From assembly GCA_023145215.1 (NCBI GenBank), contig JAGLED010000013.1:1-64000 (forward strand): DNA of 64,000 bases. Reading direction: 5' to 3'. Source of the DNA: Rhodospirillales bacterium (GTDB taxonomy: Bacteria > Pseudomonadota > Alphaproteobacteria > Rhodospirillales > Casp-alpha2). Position 1 is the first letter of the stretch, and every line of letters starts with the position of its first letter. Below, one piece after another: positions 46,123 to 57,226 of the stretch. Both the position numbers and the translations under genes were made by a program. The notes beneath the pieces are model-generated. The model was given only the letters and a program-made list of their open reading frames with translations. It did not search any database and was not told where the DNA came from.

Positions 46123-46139
46123 ACGCCCGGGACGCCAGG

Positions 46140-46583
46140 TCAGGCTTTTTGAGCCACAAGCGTCGTCAGCATGTCACCGAAGTCGCTAAGCAAGGCGCGA
46201 AGCTCCGGCTCCTCGACCGCGTTGGCGGCACTCGGGAAATCCATCCAGATGCGGTCGCGCTCGGCCTTTTCCGGCCAATCGTCGGAAAGATCGGACACCG
46301 TCATCGGATAGACCCGCACGCGATATGCATTACCGTCCGACTGATCGAATTTGGAGTAGGAGTACGTTCCGATCTTCGAGCCCGCGATTTCGCCTCGGAT
46401 GCCGGCTTCTTCGTAGGCTTCCATCAGCGCCGCTTGTTTCGGCGTTTGGCCCTCTTCGATGCGACCTTTCGGCAAGACCCAGCGGCCACGGCCGCGTGAC
46501 GTGATTAACAGGACTTTAGGCGTACTGCCTTCGAAGCTATAAGCGAGGACTGCGGATTGAGGAACGGGATTCCTGCTTGCCAT
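46140..46583 (-). CDS. Nudix hydrolase with degenerate Nudix box
   Basis: A 147-residue MutT-like protein. The Nudix region reads WVLPKGRIEEGQTPKQAALM followed by EAYEEAGIRG. Compared with Gx5Ex7REUxEExGU, the first Glu is Gln and the Arg is Met, but the metal-binding EAYEEAG core is intact. The remaining sequence resembles diphosphoinositol-polyphosphate/diadenosine hydrolases (YRVRVYPMTV, WMDFPSAANAV). It is transcribed away from the Pit transporter gene, and the Pho-box-like site lies between them. The substrate is unknown. Confidence 0.87.
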   Translation of the reverse strand: MASRNPVPQSAVLAYSFEGSTPKVLLITSRGRGRWVLPKGRIEEGQTPKQAALMEAYEEAGIRGEIAGSKIGTYSYSKFDQSDGNAYRVRVYPMTVSDLSDDWPEKAERDRIWMDFPSAANAVEEPELRALLSDFGDMLTTLVAQKA

Positions 46584-46700
46584 GGATGTTGCCCAAATCA
46601 GAGATGCGACCGTATTTTCCCAGGACCGGCCACTTTTCCCATAGATATAGTAGCATATGCCCGAAATTTACCGAAACAGACTTTTTATTTGGTTAATTGT

Positions 46701-46718
46701 ATGACACTTTTATGACGA
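46701..46718 (-). promoter_or_regulatory. Pho-box-like site between nudix and pit genes
   Basis: On the minus strand TCGTCATAAAAGTGTCAT matches the enterobacterial Pho box consensus (CTGTCATAAAACTGTCAT) at 15 of 18 positions, with the 11-nt direct-repeat period kept. It lies 72 nt before the pit start and 117 nt before the Nudix start and points toward the latter. Confidence 0.6.
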
Positions 46719-46790
46719 ACCGAAAGCGATGCCAATATTCACTTTTTGCCGGGTACTGCCCGGCCTATTGATCTGGACCCGCTTGACGGT

Positions 46791-48317
46791 ATGAATTTCT
46801 TTAACAAGCAGCCCAAAGAACCCAAGGACTTAAAGGCCCGACCGCTCGACAAGGATCTCAAACGGATCGGTCAGCTCGAGCATGCGGCCAAGGAAGTGAG
46901 GACCAACGCCTATAGTCTGGGCATGGGGCTCCTGTTTCTGGTTGGCGTGTGGATCTTCACGTACGTTTATTCCGGCGGGGAGGCCACGGGAGTTCTGATT
47001 GCCGCCGCAGTCATTGGCGGTTACATGGCAATGAATATCGGTGCCAACGACGTCGCCAACAATGTCGGTCCGGCCGTTGGGTCGAAAGCACTCAGCATGG
47101 CCGGCGCATTGGCGATTGCAGCGATTTTCGAGGCTGCCGGAGCACTGATTGCGGGGGGCGAGGTCGTATCGACGATCTCCAAGGGAATTATTTCCACCGA
47201 CACCATTGCCGATGTCGACACCTTCATCTGGGCGATGATGGCCGCATTACTGTCGGCGGCATTATGGGTCAACCTGGCGACCGTCCTGAATGCGCCGGTT
47301 TCGACGACGCATTCCATCGTCGGCGGTGTCATGGGGGCGGGGATCGCTGCGGCGGGCTTAAGCGCCGTGAAGTGGCCGGTCATGGCCGCTATCGCCGCCA
47401 GTTGGATCGTGTCGCCGGTGCTTGGGGGCGGTATCGCTGCCGCGTTCCTGATATTCATCAAGTGGGCGATCCTGTTTCGCCAGGACAAGATCGCCGCGGC
47501 CCGCCGATGGGTGCCGGTCCTTGTCGCCATCATGGCGTCGGTGTTTTCCGTCTACCTGATGATCAAGGGCTTCAAGCGCATCTGGAAACCGGATGGGCCG
47601 ACGATCGCCCTCGTTGCATTCGCCGTGCTGGCGGTTTCTTACGGCTGGTCGCGTCGGCTTGTCGACCGGGCGTCTGTCGGGATGGAGAACAAGCGCAAGT
47701 CGGTTGCCAAGCTATTCACCTTGCCGCTGATTTGTTCGGCGGCGCTGTTGTCGTTTGCCCATGGATCGAATGATGTCGCGAACGCGGTCGGGCCGCTGGC
47801 CGCGATTGTGAGCGCGGTTGATCTGGGCACGATTTCGACCAAAGCATCGTTGCCGTTGTGGGTGCTGTTGATCGGCGCCGTCGGGATTTCGGTCGGTCTG
47901 GCCCTGTTCGGCCCCCGGATTATCAAATTGGTCGGCGAAAAGATCACCAAGCTCAATCAGGTACGGGCATTCTGTGTGGCGTTGTCGGCTGCGATTACCG
48001 TTATCATTGCGTCCGCCTTCGGACTTCCCGTCAGTTCAACGCACATTGCGATCGGTGCCGTATTCGGTGTGGGCTTCGTCCGCGAGGCAATCACGAACCG
48101 CGGCGGCGGCGGGGTTGCTGAGACGGGAGCGCTGTATCCGGAAAGGCTGAACGAGATCGACGAAGGGAAGCTTTTCAAATCGTGGCGCAAATACCGTAAA
48201 CGGCGCTTGGTGCGGCGCCAGCATTTGTTCTCGATCGTGGCCGCTTGGGTGGTGACGGTGCCGGCGTCCGCTTTTCTCGCCGCGGTGCTTTATTTCGTGA
48301 TCTCGCAGCTGAACTAA
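46791..48317 (+). CDS. pit: Pit-family inorganic phosphate transporter
   Basis: A 508-residue low-affinity phosphate carrier. The two PHO4/Pit signature repeats are GGYMAMNIGANDVANNVGPA and LSFAHGSNDVANAVGPLAAI. Each half also has a Ser-Thr-Thr-His element (APVSTTHSIVGG and LPVSSTHIAIGA). About ten TM helices surround a cytoplasmic loop. An N-terminal soluble stretch of about 35 charged residues and a basic loop near the end (WRKYRKRRLVRRQ) are seen. I start at 46791 (MNFFNKQPKE), since a TTG 45 nt upstream has nothing to support it. The Pho-box-like site upstream suggests PhoB control. Confidence 0.92.
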   Translation: MNFFNKQPKEPKDLKARPLDKDLKRIGQLEHAAKEVRTNAYSLGMGLLFLVGVWIFTYVYSGGEATGVLIAAAVIGGYMAMNIGANDVANNVGPAVGSKALSMAGALAIAAIFEAAGALIAGGEVVSTISKGIISTDTIADVDTFIWAMMAALLSAALWVNLATVLNAPVSTTHSIVGGVMGAGIAAAGLSAVKWPVMAAIAASWIVSPVLGGGIAAAFLIFIKWAILFRQDKIAAARRWVPVLVAIMASVFSVYLMIKGFKRIWKPDGPTIALVAFAVLAVSYGWSRRLVDRASVGMENKRKSVAKLFTLPLICSAALLSFAHGSNDVANAVGPLAAIVSAVDLGTISTKASLPLWVLLIGAVGISVGLALFGPRIIKLVGEKITKLNQVRAFCVALSAAITVIIASAFGLPVSSTHIAIGAVFGVGFVREAITNRGGGGVAETGALYPERLNEIDEGKLFKSWRKYRKRRLVRRQHLFSIVAAWVVTVPASAFLAAVLYFVISQLN

Positions 48318-48402
48318 CGCATATCCTTTCAAATCGAGGGTCAGGGCCGTAAGCTAGCCGGTAATGACAAGACGACGGGCGTAAAGTCCGTAGGGAGGAA
48401 TT

Positions 48403-49503
48403 GTGAAGCCCGGTTCGGCACGGAAACCGCGAGCAGGGCGCCATGGTCGCAAGTTCAGGTTTGTCGATCAGCGTGACGCCTATGCTGCGATAGATCTCGG
48501 CACCAACAGTTGCCGGATGCTGATTGCCGTGCCCGATGAGGCCGGTTTCAACGTTGTCGATGGGTATTCCCGTGTGGTCAGGTTGGGCGAGCGTGTTTCC
48601 GAAACCGGAAAGTTTCAACGCGCAGCCGTGGGGCGAACGATTTCAGCACTCAAGCACTGTGCGGAGCGGATGGAAGCGCGCAACGTGATCAAGGTGAGGG
48701 CCGTTGCGACGGAGGCCTGTAGGCGCGCCAGCGATGCAGACGCTTTCATTTCCCAAGTCTACGATGAAACGGGCCTGACGCTCGAAATCATCGGGTCGAA
48801 CGAAGAGGCGGCGCTTACAGTCGCCGGGTGCGGCGATTTGCTCACGTCAGGGTATAGCAACGCCCTCGTCTTCGATATCGGCGGCGGGTCGACGGAAATC
48901 ATCTGGGTTGAGACGCCCCGCGGCGGCAGTGCGCGATTGCTCGACATGATTTCACTTCCGTTCGGCGTGGTGACGTTGCGCGATGAATACGGGCCCGAAG
49001 CACTGCCGACCGATGTCTTCCATGAACTGCTGAGACGCATTGATGACGAGCTTGAGCCTTTCGACCGGCGTAACCGCATATCGGAAGCCATTGCCGCGAA
49101 CGCCGTTCGCATGGTTGGGACATCCGGTACGGTGACCACGTTGGGCGCGATGTACCTGGAATTACCTCGCTACAGGCGCAACAGGGTCGACGGACTTGAG
49201 ATTCGGTTCGACAGCATCCGTCATCTCGGGGGCAGGCTTGCGGCAATGTCATGTGAGGAACGGGTCGCGCATCCATGCCTGGGGCAGGGACGGGGCGATC
49301 TGATGTTGATGGGGCTTGCTTTGCTGCGTGCAATCTGCGAGCGCTGGCCCGTCGGCAAGCTCGGTGTTGCCGACCGCGGCATTCGCGAGGGCATTCTTGC
49401 AGAGCTTATGCTTGCGGACGGACATGATCGTTTCGGGCCGGCGCTGGACCGGGGGGAATTTTGCGCAATACCGCTACTCAGGGAAAATCGTAATGGCGGG
49501 TAA
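48403..49503 (+). CDS. ppx: Exopolyphosphatase / pppGpp phosphohydrolase
   Basis: A 366-residue member of the Ppx/GppA family of actin-like phosphatases. The N-terminal phosphate-binding loop is [15 protein letters not shown], the catalytic Glu lies in [14 protein letters not shown], and the second phosphate loop is [16 protein letters not shown]. It lacks the C-terminal HD-like part of longer Ppx proteins. The GTG start follows tagggaggaa. It lies 85 nt after pit and overlaps rlmE by 11 nt, so phosphate uptake and polyphosphate use may be linked, although pit-ppx co-transcription is only inferred. Confidence 0.92.
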   Translation: MKPGSARKPRAGRHGRKFRFVDQRDAYAAIDLGTNSCRMLIAVPDEAGFNVVDGYSRVVRLGERVSETGKFQRAAVGRTISALKHCAERMEARNVIKVRAVATEACRRASDADAFISQVYDETGLTLEIIGSNEEAALTVAGCGDLLTSGYSNALVFDIGGGSTEIIWVETPRGGSARLLDMISLPFGVVTLRDEYGPEALPTDVFHELLRRIDDELEPFDRRNRISEAIAANAVRMVGTSGTVTTLGAMYLELPRYRRNRVDGLEIRFDSIRHLGGRLAAMSCEERVAHPCLGQGRGDLMLMGLALLRAICERWPVGKLGVADRGIREGILAELMLADGHDRFGPALDRGEFCAIPLLRENRNGG

Positions 49504-50182
49504 GCGCGGCGCCAAGGGGGCCGGAAACCGGGGTCTTCATACCCGGGTTAAGACGGCCAAGGGCAGGCGTTTGTCGTCGACCCGCTGGTTGCAGCGGCAG
49601 TTGAACGACCCTTACGTCCAGGAAGCGAAGCGTCAGGGGTATCGTTCGCGTGCCGCATTCAAGCTGATTGAACTCGACGACAAATTTAAGTTCCTGAAAA
49701 AGGGCGCCAAGGTGATCGACCTGGGGGCCGCGCCCGGCGGCTGGACACAGGTGGCGATGGCACGGATCGGAGACAGCGGTCACGTCATCGGTATCGACCT
49801 GCTGGAGATGGAAGCCATTCCCGGCGCCGACCTGATCCAGGGGGATTTTCTGGACGATGACGCGCCGGAACGGCTTAAGGCGCTGCTCGGCGGGCAGGCG
49901 GACATCGTATTGAGCGACATGGCGGCGGCTTCGACCGGGCATCCTCAGACCGATCACCTGAGAATCATGGGCTTATTGGAAGTCGCTGCCGATTTCGCTG
50001 CCGATGTTCTGGCGCCGGGCGGGGCGTTCGTGGGGAAGGTCCTGCAAGGGGGAACCGAGAACGAGTTGTTGGCGGCGCTGAAAAGGGATTTCAGAACCGT
50101 CAAACATGCCAAACCGCCGGCCAGCCGGAGCGACTCGGCCGAGGTTTATGTCGTTGCGACAGGGTTTCGCGGGCGCGAGTAG
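49493..50182 (+). CDS. rlmE: 23S rRNA (uridine-2552 2'-O) methyltransferase
   Basis: A 229-residue FtsJ/RrmJ enzyme that methylates U2552 in the A-loop of the large ribosomal subunit. The catalytic tetrad is visible: Lys in [12 protein letters not shown], Asp in [11 protein letters not shown], Lys in FVGKVLQGG and Glu in DSAEVYVVA. The SAM site is [15 protein letters not shown]. The basic N-terminus ([15 protein letters not shown]) serves RNA binding. The ATG at 49493 lies within the end of ppx; a longer frame starting far inside ppx is rejected. Confidence 0.96.
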   Translation: MAGKRGAKGAGNRGLHTRVKTAKGRRLSSTRWLQRQLNDPYVQEAKRQGYRSRAAFKLIELDDKFKFLKKGAKVIDLGAAPGGWTQVAMARIGDSGHVIGIDLLEMEAIPGADLIQGDFLDDDAPERLKALLGGQADIVLSDMAAASTGHPQTDHLRIMGLLEVAADFAADVLAPGGAFVGKVLQGGTENELLAALKRDFRTVKHAKPPASRSDSAEVYVVATGFRGRE

Positions 50183-50265
50183 GCTGCTTTGCAGCGAACC
50201 TGGGCTGCAATCTGTCAATACAGCCCGTGATTTACAGAATCCGCGCCTCTTGGCGCTTTGTATGC

Positions 50266-51813
<1,548 letters not shown>

Positions 51814-51831
51814 GGCCGGGCGGCGTACGGC

Positions 51832-53154
51832 ATGACTCCCGGCGCCCGCGTTCAGGCGACTGTCGATCTGCTCGAGGCAATCGCCGCGGAGAACCAGCCG
51901 CCCGACCAGGTTATCGACGGATATTTCCGGACCCGCCGCTATGCCGGGTCCGGAGACCGGCGTGATATATCTACACGTGTCTATGACATCCTCCGGCGTT
52001 CGGCCAAACTTGACTGGTGGATCGAGCGGACGGGCCTCGGCATGGAGCCGGATGCACGCCCACGGACAATCGCACATCTGACACTTCAGGAACGGGCCCA
52101 GCCTGACGATTTTTCGATGATGTTTTCGGGTGCGAAGCATTGCCCGAGCGCTTTGAGCGCGAACGAGGTTGCGCTTGCCGAAGCGCTCTACGGACGGCCA
52201 ATGTTGAACCGGGACATGCCCGATCACGTCAGGCTCGAATACCCCGAATGGATGGACCGTTCGTTCCGCGCCTTGTGGGGGGACAACCTCGGGCGTGAAA
52301 TGTCGGCCCTCAACCAGCCGGCGCCACTCGATCTTCGCGTCAACACGATCAAGACAACGCCTGAAGAAGCCTTGGCGCGGCTGCGTGAAGACTACGTTAC
52401 CTGCGAACCGACGCCGCTTTCCCCGATCGGAATCAGGGTCGAGGGAAAGGTGCGGCTTGGCGGTACACGAGCTTTCAAGGACGGCTTGGTCGACGTGCAG
52501 GACGAAGGGTCGCAGTTGGTTGCACTGCTGACCGGTGCGCGCCCCGGCCATCGCGTCGTCGACTTTTGCGCGGGGGCCGGCGGCAAGACTTTGGCCATCG
52601 CCGCGCAGATGTCGGATGCGGGCAAAATCGCGGGGCAGCTTTTTGCCCTCGATATTTCTAAATTCCGCATGGATCGGATGGTGCCGCGGCTCAAGCGCGC
52701 CGGTGCGATGGCCGTTAAGCGCCGGGTGATATCCGCCGTCGACGAGCCCTGGATCGATGAGAACGCGGGCGCCATGGACCGGGTATTGTGTGACGTGCCT
52801 TGTACGGGGACGGGAAGCTGGCGACGGAATCCCGACGCCCGATGGCGGTTTACGCCCGAGGATCTCGCAGAAATCCGCCAAACCCAGCAACGTATTCTGA
52901 AGGATGCCGCAAAACTGGTTAAGCCAGGTGGACGGTTGATCTATGTGACGTGCTCATTGCTGCAAGAAGAGAACGAGCAGCAATTGGCCTGGTTTATCGA
53001 AAATGATCCGCGCTTCGAAGCGCTGTCGATCGAGGATGTCTGGAGCAAAACAGTCGGCGGTCCGCCGCCGCCGCCCGGGCCGTCGTTGCGGCTATCGCCG
53101 GCGTCCACCGGTACGGACGGTTTCTTCTGTGCTGTTCTCGAACGGCAAAATTAG
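51832..53154 (+). CDS. rsmB: RsmB-family rRNA (cytosine-5) methyltransferase
   Basis: A 440-residue m5C methyltransferase of the NOL1/NOP2/Sun family that most likely acts on 16S rRNA. The SAM-binding motif is VVDFCAGAGGKTLAIAAQM. The nucleophile and proton-control Cys lie in CDVPCTGTGSWRRNPDARW and YVTCSLLQEENEQQ. The N-terminal 150 residues contain a helical NusB-like region (DLLEAIAAENQPPDQVIDGY). It is co-directional with guaB with an 18-nt gap, the usual alphaproteobacterial arrangement. Confidence 0.93.
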   Translation: MTPGARVQATVDLLEAIAAENQPPDQVIDGYFRTRRYAGSGDRRDISTRVYDILRRSAKLDWWIERTGLGMEPDARPRTIAHLTLQERAQPDDFSMMFSGAKHCPSALSANEVALAEALYGRPMLNRDMPDHVRLEYPEWMDRSFRALWGDNLGREMSALNQPAPLDLRVNTIKTTPEEALARLREDYVTCEPTPLSPIGIRVEGKVRLGGTRAFKDGLVDVQDEGSQLVALLTGARPGHRVVDFCAGAGGKTLAIAAQMSDAGKIAGQLFALDISKFRMDRMVPRLKRAGAMAVKRRVISAVDEPWIDENAGAMDRVLCDVPCTGTGSWRRNPDARWRFTPEDLAEIRQTQQRILKDAAKLVKPGGRLIYVTCSLLQEENEQQLAWFIENDPRFEALSIEDVWSKTVGGPPPPPGPSLRLSPASTGTDGFFCAVLERQN

Positions 53155-53178
53155 TGTCGCTCGTAACAAAATCTCAAC

Positions 53179-53221
53179 ATTTCCCAGAGACCATTATTTT
53201 AGCGTCACTGTCTGGGGAAAT
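53179..53221 (+). other. Stem-loop after rsmB
   Basis: ATTTCCCAGAGA (53179-53190) pairs with TGTCTGGGGAAAT (53209-53221), with one bulge and one mismatch, around an A/T-rich loop. There is no T-run, so it is not a standard intrinsic terminator. A 24-codon frame starting at 53225 follows directly. The rest of the 169-nt gap to the next gene is featureless. Confidence 0.4.
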
Positions 53222-53323
53222 GACATGTATGCGATGATGAAACCGGGTACCGAAGAAGACCATCCGCTTCAGGGCCCGCACCCGACCGACCTTCGGTAAA
53301 ACCGGTCCGGCGGTTCGCCGCCG

Positions 53324-54313
53324 TCAGCGTAGTCGTTCGTGACGTTCGAACTCGTTCTCGAGTTCCTCGAACTTGCGCCGCGCCTCAGGGTCTTGCGCAA
53401 GTTTCGCCAGATTATCCGCCTCGCAATGAAGACAAACCCGGTCGCGCGTGGATTTTGCGTCACGGCTCCATTCGCCTGATTCCGGTGCAAGTTTCGGGGC
53501 CTGCGGGTATCGGGAGCGCATGAAATAGTAAAAACCGGCGCGTTGCTTATCGATGGCCTTGCACAGGTCTGTCGCGCGCCTGACCGCCCTGACCCCGGGA
53601 TCGACATTATCATCGGCATCCATGGGGAACGTCGGGAACTGGGGCTGGTCGTCTTCGGATTGATCCTCCAGTCGCTCGGCCACGGCGGCAAGCGCTTCGG
53701 CGGCCTGGCCCATCTGATTGGCATAGGAATCCAGATCCGCGCTGTCGAGGTTGCCACCACCCGGCCCCCAACCACCACCGAGTCCAAGGTCGGCTGCGTT
53801 GGCTGTGAACGGCTCGGGCGAAGCGCCGCCGCTCATGCCGGATGAACTTGAATCCGGGATCGGTGAATTTCCGGATGTCGAGGTATCGGATTCTGCCGAT
53901 TGAATTGCCCCGCCGGAGGCATTCGATACGATCTGGCCCGAGACCGGGCTTTCGTCGGCTGTCGCCCGGCTGGATGCCTCAGGTCCGGACTTGATGACGC
54001 GGCGGGATACGTTTTCCAGCGACGCCCGTCGACGGCCGTTATCGGTTTCCGGGGCTTCGCTCTTCACGACCGGTAGGCGCGGCGTGACCTTGGCGCGGGG
54101 GGTGCGCGTCGTGCCGAGGGTTTCGACCTCGCCATCCCCATCGTAAATCGCGATTTCCATCTCCAGGAGCTGACCGTTCTTCGCGCCGACGTCCAGCCCC
54201 TTGAACGGATGCTCGTCTCCGTCGTCAGGCAGTTTGAACGTCACCGTACGTCCGGACGAACTGCTGTCGCCCCAACGAACCAATCTGACGCGGTACTTAT
54301 TCTTTTCGCTCAA
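53324..54313 (-). CDS. Uncharacterised protein with Ser/Gly-rich linker
   Basis: A 329-residue soluble protein. The N-terminal 65 residues look beta-rich (NKYRVRLVRWGDSSSSGRTV, then FKLPDDGDEHPFKGLDVGA and LLEMEIAIYDGDGEVETL). About 130 residues of Ser/Gly/Pro-rich linker follow. A helical C-terminal domain closes it (SYANQMGQAAEALAAVAERL, RRATDLCKAIDKQRAGFYYF, and CLHCEADNLAKLAQDPEARR). The single CxxC could bind metal with other residues. It has no signal peptide or TM. It is divergent from the TerB-like gene by 78 nt. I do not recognise a family. Confidence 0.72.
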   Translation of the reverse strand: MSEKNKYRVRLVRWGDSSSSGRTVTFKLPDDGDEHPFKGLDVGAKNGQLLEMEIAIYDGDGEVETLGTTRTPRAKVTPRLPVVKSEAPETDNGRRRASLENVSRRVIKSGPEASSRATADESPVSGQIVSNASGGAIQSAESDTSTSGNSPIPDSSSSGMSGGASPEPFTANAADLGLGGGWGPGGGNLDSADLDSYANQMGQAAEALAAVAERLEDQSEDDQPQFPTFPMDADDNVDPGVRAVRRATDLCKAIDKQRAGFYYFMRSRYPQAPKLAPESGEWSRDAKSTRDRVCLHCEADNLAKLAQDPEARRKFEELENEFERHERLR

Positions 54314-54391
54314 CGGACAACTCCCATGCGATAGTGTATCCTGCCAAGGCTGCGGTTCGTCAATGCACTGTGGTCAGGAGGATAGAGAGCG

Positions 54392-54886
54392 ATGGGTGGT
54401 GTCATCTCGACCCTCACGGAGAAGTTCCAGGAACACCTGGAACGCCAGCGTAACCGTCCCTTTCTTGAGGGGGTCATGGCGGCGTGCGCGCTTGTTGCCA
54501 CGACGGATGGTGAAGTCAGTTTTGCCGAACAGGTCAGGGTCGATCAGATTCTTCAAACCCTCGACCAGTTGACGGCGTTCGACCCTCATGAGGGCGTCGA
54601 TCTTTTTCGCGAGTTCTCGGATGATATCCTCAAGAACCCGCACGAAGGCCATGAGCGAGCTTTGCAGGCCGTTGCCAATGTTTCCGAGGATCTCGAGGAT
54701 GGCGCGCTTTTGCTTCGGGTGTGCATCGCGGTCAGCGAAGCAGACGGCAAAATTACGCTCGCCGATCAGATCGAGATCGTGTCTCTGTGCTCGCGTTTCG
54801 GGATCGATCCCGCCGAATGCGGTCTTTATATCGACATGCCGGTCGATGAATTTCTGTCCGGTCGAATAGACCAAGACGTCGGCTGA
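54392..54886 (+). CDS. TerB-like (tellurite resistance B fold) protein
   Basis: A 164-residue all-helical protein. Two repeats of the TerB-type acidic helix motif are visible: VMAACALVATTDGEVSFAEQ and LRVCIAVSEADGKITLADQI, each with Asp-Gly-x-(I/V) in a metal-loop-like position. In TerB these loops bind Ca2+. Stand-alone TerB-like proteins occur widely outside tellurite operons, so a link to tellurite should not be assumed. It converges on the MscS gene with 4 nt between the stops and is divergent from an uncharacterised gene. Confidence 0.82.
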   Translation: MGGVISTLTEKFQEHLERQRNRPFLEGVMAACALVATTDGEVSFAEQVRVDQILQTLDQLTAFDPHEGVDLFREFSDDILKNPHEGHERALQAVANVSEDLEDGALLLRVCIAVSEADGKITLADQIEIVSLCSRFGIDPAECGLYIDMPVDEFLSGRIDQDVG

Positions 54887-54890
54887 GCTG

Positions 54891-55781
54891 TCACAAAATA
54901 CGGTCTTCCGCCGTTTCGTCGTCGTCAGCGGACAACGACAATGCAGGCGTGGATGTCGGTTGTGCCGCCATCATTTCGATGCCTGCCGCGTTCAGTTCCG
55001 TGAGCGCCGCTTCATTGACGGCATAGCGGAGTTCGAAGTAACGGCTCGACGGTACCCAAAAACGGATACCCAATACGACACCCCCGTATGCAAAGTCGTG
55101 GACACCGATCTCGGGTGATGGCCCGCCAGCAATATCGGCGACACTTTCGGCTGCTTTCCGGAGGGCGTTTTTGGCCTTCGTGATGTCCTGACCGCCCTTG
55201 ATGGCGATCTTCGTCTGCACCACGCGGCGGGTTTCGGAATTGACGATGATCTGGCCGACGATTTCCTTGTTCGGGACCGTGATTTTCTCGCCGTCCTCGC
55301 CGATCAGGGTAGTGTGGGCGAGGGTGATTTCCTCTACCACGCCACTGGCGGCTTTATTGACCGTGATCGTATTCCCGACCACGAACGGCCGGGCGAGAAT
55401 GATCGACACCCCGGCACCGTAGTTCGAAAGAGGGCCCTGGATGGCGACCGTCGCACCGAAAGCGCCGGCACCGGCCAGGGCGATCAGTGGCGCAATGGAG
55501 ACGCCGAAGTTGCCGAGCGTGATAATGACCAGAAAGACGATGCAGACGATCTTGACCACGTTGCCGATGAACCGGGCCAGGGTGATATCGACATTCCGGC
55601 CTTCCAGCATCCTGGCGACGCGACCGCCGATCCAGGAGGCGACCTTGAGGCCGATAAGCAGGAATACCAGCGCGCCCAGAATCTGGAAGCCGTATTCGAT
55701 GCCGAATTCGACCAGCAAATCGACGTACTTGGAGACCGTATCCAAGTGCTCGCCGACGGTGCCTTGCAGGTTCTGATCCAT
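54891..55781 (-). CDS. Small-conductance mechanosensitive channel (MscS family)
   Basis: A 296-residue channel with three N-terminal TM helices. The pore-lining helix TM3 is Gly/Ala-rich (PLIALAGAGAFGATVAIQGP), followed by LSNYGAGVSIILARPFVVGN. The MscS beta domain (NTITVNKAASGVVEEITLAH, TTLIGEDGEKITVPNKEI) and the alpha/beta C-terminal vestibule end near residue 275. It opens on sudden osmotic downshock. The gene follows the YbjQ-like gene by 6 nt, so the two form an operon. Confidence 0.95.
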   Translation of the reverse strand: MDQNLQGTVGEHLDTVSKYVDLLVEFGIEYGFQILGALVFLLIGLKVASWIGGRVARMLEGRNVDITLARFIGNVVKIVCIVFLVIITLGNFGVSIAPLIALAGAGAFGATVAIQGPLSNYGAGVSIILARPFVVGNTITVNKAASGVVEEITLAHTTLIGEDGEKITVPNKEIVGQIIVNSETRRVVQTKIAIKGGQDITKAKNALRKAAESVADIAGGPSPEIGVHDFAYGGVVLGIRFWVPSSRYFELRYAVNEAALTELNAAGIEMMAAQPTSTPALSLSADDDETAEDRIL

Positions 55782-55787
55782 GGACGT

Positions 55788-56222
55788 TTACTTCGCCTCG
55801 ACCGTCACGGCGGTGCCGCTGGCAACCAGAAACAGCATACTTTTCCCATCGCCCGAGATTTCGTTATAGGACATGTCGATGCCGACAACGGCATTGGCGC
55901 CGACCATCAGGGCTTCGCGGCGCAATTCCGCAAGGCAGGTCATCCGGGCGTCTCGCAGCACTTTCTGCGACGACTTCGAGCGGCCGCCGAAGATATCGGT
56001 GATCGAGGCGAAGAAGTCCTTGAAGATGTTCATACCGAACACGCATTCGGCAGTGATGATCTCGATCCGTTCCGTGATCCGGTACTCGTCCATCCCGTTT
56101 TCGGTGGTCAGGATGATGTCGTTGGCAAGGCGCTCGATCACTTCAGCCGGCAATTCGTCGTACTGCTTGTTGTCGATCAGTTCCTGTATTTGTTCTTCGC
56201 TTTTTCCGAATAGTCCGAACAT
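55788..56222 (-). CDS. YbjQ-family (DUF74) protein
   Basis: A 144-residue soluble protein with the YbjQ-type oligomeric domain: [40 protein letters not shown] (the family's xxGxNIxxD-like stretch), [20 protein letters not shown], and [17 protein letters not shown]. An N-terminal 25-residue helix ([20 protein letters not shown]) precedes it. The start at 56222 ([10 protein letters not shown]) follows the strong site aaaggag; longer frames lie over the divergent gene's leader. Family proteins form pentamers; a metal role has been proposed but not shown. Confidence 0.85.
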   Translation of the reverse strand: MFGLFGKSEEQIQELIDNKQYDELPAEVIERLANDIILTTENGMDEYRITERIEIITAECVFGMNIFKDFFASITDIFGGRSKSSQKVLRDARMTCLAELRREALMVGANAVVGIDMSYNEISGDGKSMLFLVASGTAVTVEAK

Positions 56223-56362
56223 CTTGGCTCCTTTGCGGTCTTTATCCGGAGTATGCCATGGATTTTCCGAGGGAAAAGATATTCCCGGCGTTCGCGCCAC
56301 CGGGGTCTTGTTCATCGGCGCGGGATCGGACATCTTTTGATCCCGCCAAAGGAGTTCCCGCG

Positions 56363-57226
56363 ATGCCAGACGCCCACACAAGCCCCGAAGCCGATGTCGA
56401 AGCCCTTATTTCCAAAGCGGAAATCGTGAAAACGCCGTGCGGGGACGGCGACATGGTGTGGCAGGTTTGGGGGCAAGAAACCGACAAAGCGCCGCTTTTG
56501 CTGCTGCATGGCGGTTTCGGTTCCTGGACGCACTGGATTGCCAATGTCGAGACACTGTCACGCTCGCGCCGTGTCGTCACTTGCGACATGCCGGGACTGG
56601 GCGACAGCGCGTCGGCGCCGGGAGAACTGACACCGAACAATTTGGCGGCGCCAATCGTCGCGGGCCTGGACACGCTGTTCGGCAAGGGACGCGCGTTCGA
56701 CCTGGCGGGTTTCAGCTTCGGCGGATTGATCGGCTCGCAGGTCGCAAAAACGGTCGGTGAGCGGATGAAAACCTATGTCGCCGTCGGCGCCAGCGGATTT
56801 GAGGACTTGCACGTTCGCGTCCTTGGGATCGAAGTGCCGGAGCCCGAAATGACTGACCAGGAAAAGAACGACATACACCGTAACAATCTGCGTCTCTTGA
56901 TGATCCATGACGAAGCCAAGATCGACGATCTGGCGATCTATACGCATCGCAAGAACGTGTCGCGTTCCCGCGTGCGGTCCCGGCCGATGTCGCTCGGCAA
57001 TCATCTTGTGGACGTCGTGCCGGACATCAAGGCACGGCTCGCCGGAATCTGGGGTGTTCACGACGCGACGGGTGGTGGGCGCGAACAGATCCTGAAACGC
57101 CGGGATATCTTCGCCAAATATCAACCGGACGTGCCGTTCACGATTATTGAAGATGTCGGGCACTGGGTCATGTACGAGGCGCCGGACGAGTTCGATGCGG
57201 CGCTTCTGGATATCCTCGACGATTAG
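56363..57226 (+). CDS. Alpha/beta-hydrolase fold protein
   Basis: A 287-residue hydrolase. The oxyanion motif is [14 protein letters not shown], the nucleophile Ser lies in [13 protein letters not shown], and the catalytic His in [25 protein letters not shown] marks the region where the acid residue is expected (GVHD). The CAP region lies between about residues 130 and 210. The start at 56363 ([13 protein letters not shown]) follows aaaggagttcccgcg. The substrate cannot be told. The stop overlaps that of the convergent cobD gene by 4 nt. Confidence 0.88.
   Translation: MPDAHTSPEADVEALISKAEIVKTPCGDGDMVWQVWGQETDKAPLLLLHGGFGSWTHWIANVETLSRSRRVVTCDMPGLGDSASAPGELTPNNLAAPIVAGLDTLFGKGRAFDLAGFSFGGLIGSQVAKTVGERMKTYVAVGASGFEDLHVRVLGIEVPEPEMTDQEKNDIHRNNLRLLMIHDEAKIDDLAIYTHRKNVSRSRVRSRPMSLGNHLVDVVPDIKARLAGIWGVHDATGGGREQILKRRDIFAKYQPDVPFTIIEDVGHWVMYEAPDEFDAALLDILDD

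Noticed and set aside
53225-53299. 24-codon frame after the rsmB stem-loop, preceded by ggggaaatgac
   Set aside because: Very short, hydrophilic, Pro-rich peptide with no family; the gggg comes from the stem-loop. Kept as a note only.
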